This document shows, piece after piece, positions 60,593-64,000 of a stretch of DNA of 64,000 nt. The notes under the pieces were generated by a model. It worked only from the letters and a program-made list of their open reading frames with translations, was not told the origin of the DNA and ran no database searches. The translations under genes were made by a program, and so were the position numbers. How positions within the stretch are numbered: position 1 is the first letter of the stretch; the number at the start of each line of letters is the position of its first letter. Origin of the DNA: Gluconacetobacter tumulisoli (GTDB lineage: Bacteria; Pseudomonadota; Alphaproteobacteria; Acetobacterales; Acetobacteraceae); NCBI RefSeq assembly GCF_014174155.1, contig NZ_JABEQM010000004.1:248001-312000 (forward strand). Direction: 5' to 3'.

Positions 60593-62125
60593 ATGGAGGT
60601 GACCTTCGGGATCGTCGGACTGTTCTGCGCCGGCCTGATCGTGCTGTTGCAGGCCAGCTTCCGCAAGGACCGCTCCTTCTCCGACTATGCGGTGGGCGGG
60701 CGATCGTTCGGAAGCTGGCTGCAATCCATGTCGTTCCTGAACAGCTGGTGGCCCGGCGGCCTTCTGCTGTCGCTGACCGGCATGGCGCTGGGCACGGGCG
60801 TAGTGGCCTTCTACATGCCGATCTACAGCCTGCTGACCGTCATGCTGATGTACCTGATGGCGCGGCGGGTCTGGGTCTGGGGGGCGGCGAACGACCTGAA
60901 GACCCAGGCCGACCTTCTGCGGCTGCGCTACAACTCCACCGCGCTGAGCGTCACCGCGTCGGTCATCAGCGTGATTTCGATCCTTCCGTGGCTGGTGCTG
61001 GGGTTCAAGAGCCTGGGCGCCATGTTCTCGGCCCTGTCGTTCGGCCGGCTGTCGCCCGGGCAGGCGGTCGCATGCGGGGTCGCGCTGATCCTGGTGCGGC
61101 AGGTCTGGACCATCCGCATGGGCATGCGCGGCCTGGTCATTTCCGACATGTACCAGGGCGTCGTCGCCTATATCGGCGGAACCGCCCTGATCCTGGGACT
61201 GATCGCGTGGCTGACCACGGCCAGGGGCCTGTCCCTGGGCGGTCTCGATGCCGGCCTGCTGACAGTGCCCGGCATCGACGGGGTCAAGGGGCCGCTGACG
61301 CTGTTTTCCATGATCCTGACCGGTACGATCGGCGGGTGGTGCTGGCCGCCGATCTTCGTGCGGCTCTACACCGCCGACAGCGTGCGCAGCATGCTGCGCG
61401 CGGGGGTCTTCAGCGCCCCGCTGTCGATGCTGTTCTCGATGTCGCTGGTCGTCCTCGGCCTGCTGGCGTCCGGATTGCCCGCCCTGCATGCCGATCCGGA
61501 CATGGCGTGGTTCGACCTGGCCGGCATGGCGGCGGGTCCGGTCGGGCTGGGCCTGGCGGGAACAATCATGCTGGCAGCGACGATGGGTGGGGTGGACGCC
61601 ATCATCCAGGCCATGGGCACCCAGGTCGCGAACGACATCGTCGGCGCGGGCCGCACCCTGTCCTATCGGGCGTCGATCCTGACGGCCAAGGGCGCCATGG
61701 TCGCCGGCACCGCGCTGGCCGCGGGCATCGCCTGCCTGCCCATCCCGCACCTGTCGGTGCTGGCCCTGCTATCGTACCAGGGGATCATCCAGGTCGCGGT
61801 CGCACAATATGCGGGCCTGTTCTGGCGGCGCGGCACTGCGGCGGGCGGCATCGCGGGCACGATCGCCGGCTTCGGTACGGCGGTCCTGCTGGAAACAGTG
61901 TTCCATGGCATCGCCAGCCGGTTCTGGGGCCTGAGTTCCGGCGTGATCGGCCTGTCGGTCAATGCCGCCACCTATTACGCGCTGGCCGTCCTGAAACCGC
62001 AGCCCGAGGCCGAAACCCACCGCGTGGCCCTTCTGTTCGCCGACACCGGCCGGCCGGACCCCGCAACCGGCGCCGAACCAACCCCCGCGCCATCGCCGGT
62101 CCTGGCACAGGGAGAAGCATCGTGA
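60593..62125 (+). CDS. Sodium:solute symporter family transporter
   Basis: Inner-membrane symporter of the SSS family, 510 residues, about 13 hydrophobic segments. Typical features are the N-terminal YAVGGRSFGSWLQSMSFLNSWWPGG region, TQADLLRLRYNS after the third helix, a GGWCWPPIFVRLYTADS motif and the GVDAIIQAMGTQVANDIV segment. The tail (after about 470) is polar. GGAGGG precedes ATG 60593. It lies 31 bases after the amidase, and its probable role is bringing the amidase substrate into the cytoplasm with sodium or protons. Confidence 0.88.
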   Translation: MEVTFGIVGLFCAGLIVLLQASFRKDRSFSDYAVGGRSFGSWLQSMSFLNSWWPGGLLLSLTGMALGTGVVAFYMPIYSLLTVMLMYLMARRVWVWGAANDLKTQADLLRLRYNSTALSVTASVISVISILPWLVLGFKSLGAMFSALSFGRLSPGQAVACGVALILVRQVWTIRMGMRGLVISDMYQGVVAYIGGTALILGLIAWLTTARGLSLGGLDAGLLTVPGIDGVKGPLTLFSMILTGTIGGWCWPPIFVRLYTADSVRSMLRAGVFSAPLSMLFSMSLVVLGLLASGLPALHADPDMAWFDLAGMAAGPVGLGLAGTIMLAATMGGVDAIIQAMGTQVANDIVGAGRTLSYRASILTAKGAMVAGTALAAGIACLPIPHLSVLALLSYQGIIQVAVAQYAGLFWRRGTAAGGIAGTIAGFGTAVLLETVFHGIASRFWGLSSGVIGLSVNAATYYALAVLKPQPEAETHRVALLFADTGRPDPATGAEPTPAPSPVLAQGEAS

Positions 62126-62706
62126 TCCCCCTCCGCCCGCGTTCCAGGACCATCATGACCTGGATGGTCGCCAACGTTGCTGCCGCCCTGCTGCCGCCGG
62201 TCTACCTGTCACTGGGCACCAGCATGCCCGTGCTGCCAGGCCTGCCCTGTTCCGTCGCCTATTTCGTAACGCTGGGACTCTCGATCGTCTGCTGCCTGCT
62301 GACGGCCTACCATGATGATGAAAAGCGTCAGTATTTTGCGACCTGCCATCATCAGGCCAGCCCGTCCGACATGTCCCGGGACGAACCCTCGCCCCGGTCC
62401 GTTGCGTGTCACCACGATCCGAAGCCTGGGATTGCGACGCCCGGGCAATACCAGCGGCCTGGACACGGGCCGTCGCCAATCGCAGGTTCCCATGGAACAG
62501 ATGCGCCCGTGCAGGCATCAAAGGTGGCACCCCCGCCCGAAGTCCGGCCTTATGCTCTCCGGGTCAATTTCGGCACTGGACCGATAGAACCGCCGGGATC
62601 GATCGTGACACAGCCGGTCAGATTCGTTTGGGAGATCGTCGATGCAGCTTCTCGATCATGTCTCGATCGGCGTGCCCGATCTCGACGTCGCCCGTCCGTT
62701 CTATGA
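62122..62706 (+). CDS. Small two-helix membrane protein with long tail
   Basis: GTG 62122 overlaps the symporter stop (GTGA) and has GGGAGAA upstream. The first 75 residues hold two membrane helices (TWMVANVAAALLPPVYLSLG and SVAYFVTLGLSIVCCLLTAY) separated by a PVLPGLP turn and followed by HDDEKR. This resembles the small DUF3311-type subunits that accompany SSS transporters. The following 120 residues are His/Pro-rich, unlike any family, and end inside the next gene in another frame. The true stop may have been lost, so the real protein probably ends near residue 80-100 in relatives. Confidence 0.55.
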   Translation: MIPLRPRSRTIMTWMVANVAAALLPPVYLSLGTSMPVLPGLPCSVAYFVTLGLSIVCCLLTAYHDDEKRQYFATCHHQASPSDMSRDEPSPRSVACHHDPKPGIATPGQYQRPGHGPSPIAGSHGTDAPVQASKVAPPPEVRPYALRVNFGTGPIEPPGSIVTQPVRFVWEIVDAASRSCLDRRARSRRRPSVL

Positions 62707-63034
62707 TGCGATCATGACCGCGCTCGGTGCTCGAAAAATCTATGATCGACGGGATGCCCTTGACTATGGCGAGCGCTGCTCGGCAAGCGACACGCAATCG
62801 ACATGTCTCATTGTCTATCTCGACTCATCCTGTATCGAGGAAAACAAGCGGCATTGGTGCTTCAAGGCGCTCTGACGCGAGCAGGTCGACGCATTCTTCG
62901 TTGCCGGCCTGTCCACCGGCGGGCGGTCGGACGGGGCGCCGGGTCTTCGCCCCCGTTACCACGAAAATTACCATGCGGCGTTTCTGTTCGATCCGGCGGG
63001 CAATCGCGTCGAAGCGGTATGCCATTCCGATTGA
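62642..63034 (+). pseudogene. VOC-family protein with in-frame TGA
   Basis: Glyoxalase/bleomycin-resistance-like gene. The N-terminal half reads LDHVSIGVPDLDVARPFYD up to EENKRHWCFKAL, followed by TGA at 62873. Without any frame change the coding continues as REQVDAFFVAGLSTGG, PRYHENYHAAFLFDPAGNRVEAV and CHSD to a stop at 63034, giving a normal 130-residue VOC protein. A single base substitution is enough to explain the stop. GGGAGATCG precedes the ATG. No function is expected unless the stop is read through. Confidence 0.8.
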
Positions 63035-63071
63035 TCTTCAAACGTCGCATTCCCCCGACGAGGCCCGGCTC

Positions 63072-63098
63072 CATATAGTTGACTTAAGCAACTATGTG
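63072..63098. promoter_or_regulatory. Operator-like inverted repeat before the MarR gene
   Basis: CATATAGTTG-ACTTAAG-CAACTATGTG pairs at nine of ten arm positions around a seven-base centre. It ends 16 bases before the MarR-type start and contains a TTGACT word. Size and symmetry are right for a dimeric MarR operator, suggesting autoregulation. Confidence 0.6.
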
Positions 63099-63114
63099 GA
63101 GCAGCGTCGTTCCT

Positions 63115-64000
63115 ATGGACCAGACGATAGAAGCCATTCGCGCGTTCAACCGATTCTACACCCGATATGTCGGAGCGTTGGACGCGCGCTTCCTGGGCAG
63201 CGACATGAACCTGCCGGACGCTCGGCTTCTGCTGGAAATCGCCCAGCGCGAACCGGTTCAAGCCAATATATTGCAAGACGAGCTTGGCCTGGATCGCGGC
63301 TATCTGAGCCGCATGGTCGGCCGCTTTGAGCAACGCGAATGGATTTCGCGCGATCGTTCAGCCGCGGACAACCGTTCCCGGCCGATCCGCCTTACCCCTG
63401 CCGGTCGCACGGCCTTTGCGGTCATCGATCATCGTCAGCATGACGTCATCGCGGCGGCGCTGTCGCGTCTCACTCCGGCCGAACAGCATGACCTGACCGA
63501 GGCACTTTCCCTGGCAAGACGGCTGCTGGCCGCCACGGCAATGCCGCGTGCCGTTGCAGATGCGTCGGTGAACGGGCTGGAAATGCTGGACCGTCCCGTC
63601 TGGAATGCACTCTCGGGGCGTCAGGCGCCTTTGTCGATCGGCACCCGCGGCGCGCGGCGCCTCGATCCGGCGATCGGACCGTTCGGAGCGGCCCGCGGGA
63701 ACACGGCACGAAGTCTGGGCATGCTGGCGCGGTTATCTGAAACCGACGAAATCTGGCTCATCGAAAAAGAGACGATCGCCGCACCAAGGGGCACCACGAT
63801 CGTCCGTAGCGCCGAATGCCTGCAAATGGTTGCCTCGCACGTCTCTGAACGGGACCAGCATTTTTCATTCCGCGATCTCGAAGAAGCCGATGCCGCGGAC
63901 ATGCTGGCGCTTGCGACGCTTACCGTCCCCGGTCCTTTCCTGGCCGGCACCTGGCGTCTTGGCGGGTTCGTGGGGATTCACGACAACGGCCGCCTTGTCG
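63115..64000 (+). CDS. MarR regulator fused to an acetyltransferase-like domain (3' end outside window)
   Basis: An open frame from ATG 63115 runs past the window end (295 codons seen). Residues 1-145 form a MarR winged helix: DARLLLEIAQREPVQANILQDELGLDRGYLSRMVGRFEQREWI and RPIRLTPAGRTAFAVID. From about 160 a second domain begins with RPVWNALSGRQAPLSIG and continues with DPAIGPFGAARGN, ETDEIWLIEKE, ADAADMLALATLTVPGPF and TWRLGGFVGI, which resembles GNAT proteins of the FR47 type. MarR-GNAT fusions are known, but this GNAT subtype with its long N-terminal half seems unusual. Likely autoregulated by the upstream repeat. Confidence 0.75.
   Translation, partial: MDQTIEAIRAFNRFYTRYVGALDARFLGSDMNLPDARLLLEIAQREPVQANILQDELGLDRGYLSRMVGRFEQREWISRDRSAADNRSRPIRLTPAGRTAFAVIDHRQHDVIAAALSRLTPAEQHDLTEALSLARRLLAATAMPRAVADASVNGLEMLDRPVWNALSGRQAPLSIGTRGARRLDPAIGPFGAARGNTARSLGMLARLSETDEIWLIEKETIAAPRGTTIVRSAECLQMVASHVSERDQHFSFRDLEEADAADMLALATLTVPGPFLAGTWRLGGFVGIHDNGRLV

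Noticed and set aside
60748-62121. The frame of the small membrane protein extended upstream through the symporter
   Set aside because: The upstream part lies inside the symporter gene in another frame and reads as Arg/Gly-rich noise; only the part from GTG 62122 has membrane helices and a ribosome site.

Overview
The window is about 64 kb of GC-rich DNA, roughly two thirds GC judged by eye, from an alphaproteobacterium. The best guess is an acetic acid bacterium of the Acetobacteraceae, close to Gluconacetobacter or Komagataeibacter. This rests on the alphaproteobacterial RNase E layout with an acidic insert in the S1 domain, an SOS box of the GTTC-N7-GTTC type before uvrA, the dapF-mtaB-ftsY order, and a dispersed palindromic repeat between convergent genes. 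The genus is inferred, not shown. Most of the window is core chromosome, with a few accessory patches.

Layout. 1-4.8 kb: the end of pgk, then a leftward dapF-mtaB-ftsY operon and a glyoxalase I gene. 4.9-8.1 kb: a methyltransferase, a DcaP-like porin and a small exported protein. 8.2-11.2 kb: a leftward siderophore/cobalamin-type ABC importer, followed by a decayed C-terminal stub of a TonB-dependent receptor. 11.3-17.9 kb: type II NADH dehydrogenase, then gcvT-gcvH-gcvP behind a tandem glycine riboswitch. 18-20 kb: speD and speE for spermidine, separated by an intrinsic terminator. 20-27.9 kb: uvrA and ssb, divergent around an SOS box, then gyrA-coaD, a cyclophilin and tRNA-Lys(UUU). 28.2-31.2 kb: a Rieske oxygenase and reductase pair with a divergent LysR gene that carries a frameshift. 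31.3-37.8 kb: a cold shock protein, a transglutaminase-like protein, DUF937 and DUF2076 proteins, glyQ-glyS and a DUF3293 gene. 37.8-43.9 kb: the complete rod-shape operon mreB-mreC-mreD-mrdA-rodA. 44.3-51 kb: two sister glycine-zipper lipoproteins, a TonB receptor with a DUF2946 partner, leuA and a Tat-exported cell-wall amidase. 51.7-54.7 kb: RNase E/G.

Accessory end, 54.8-64 kb. A worn IS66-type transposase fragment precedes a LysR gene. Divergent from this is a gene set that looks like one uptake-and-hydrolysis system: a TonB-dependent receptor, a 32-residue ORF stop/start-coupled to an amidase-signature hydrolase, a sodium:solute symporter and a small two-helix membrane protein overlapping the symporter stop. 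Together they could take an amide-bearing compound across the outer membrane, across the inner membrane and cleave it inside the cell. The substrate is unknown. The window ends with a VOC-family gene broken by an in-frame stop, and the start of a MarR-type regulator fused to an acetyltransferase-like domain, preceded by a strong inverted repeat.

The most interesting items are the receptor-amidase-symporter cluster, the LysR gene interrupted at a run of six A, the intrinsic terminator between speD and speE, a candidate small RNA near 33.2 kb, the SOS box, and the dispersed palindromic repeat family.
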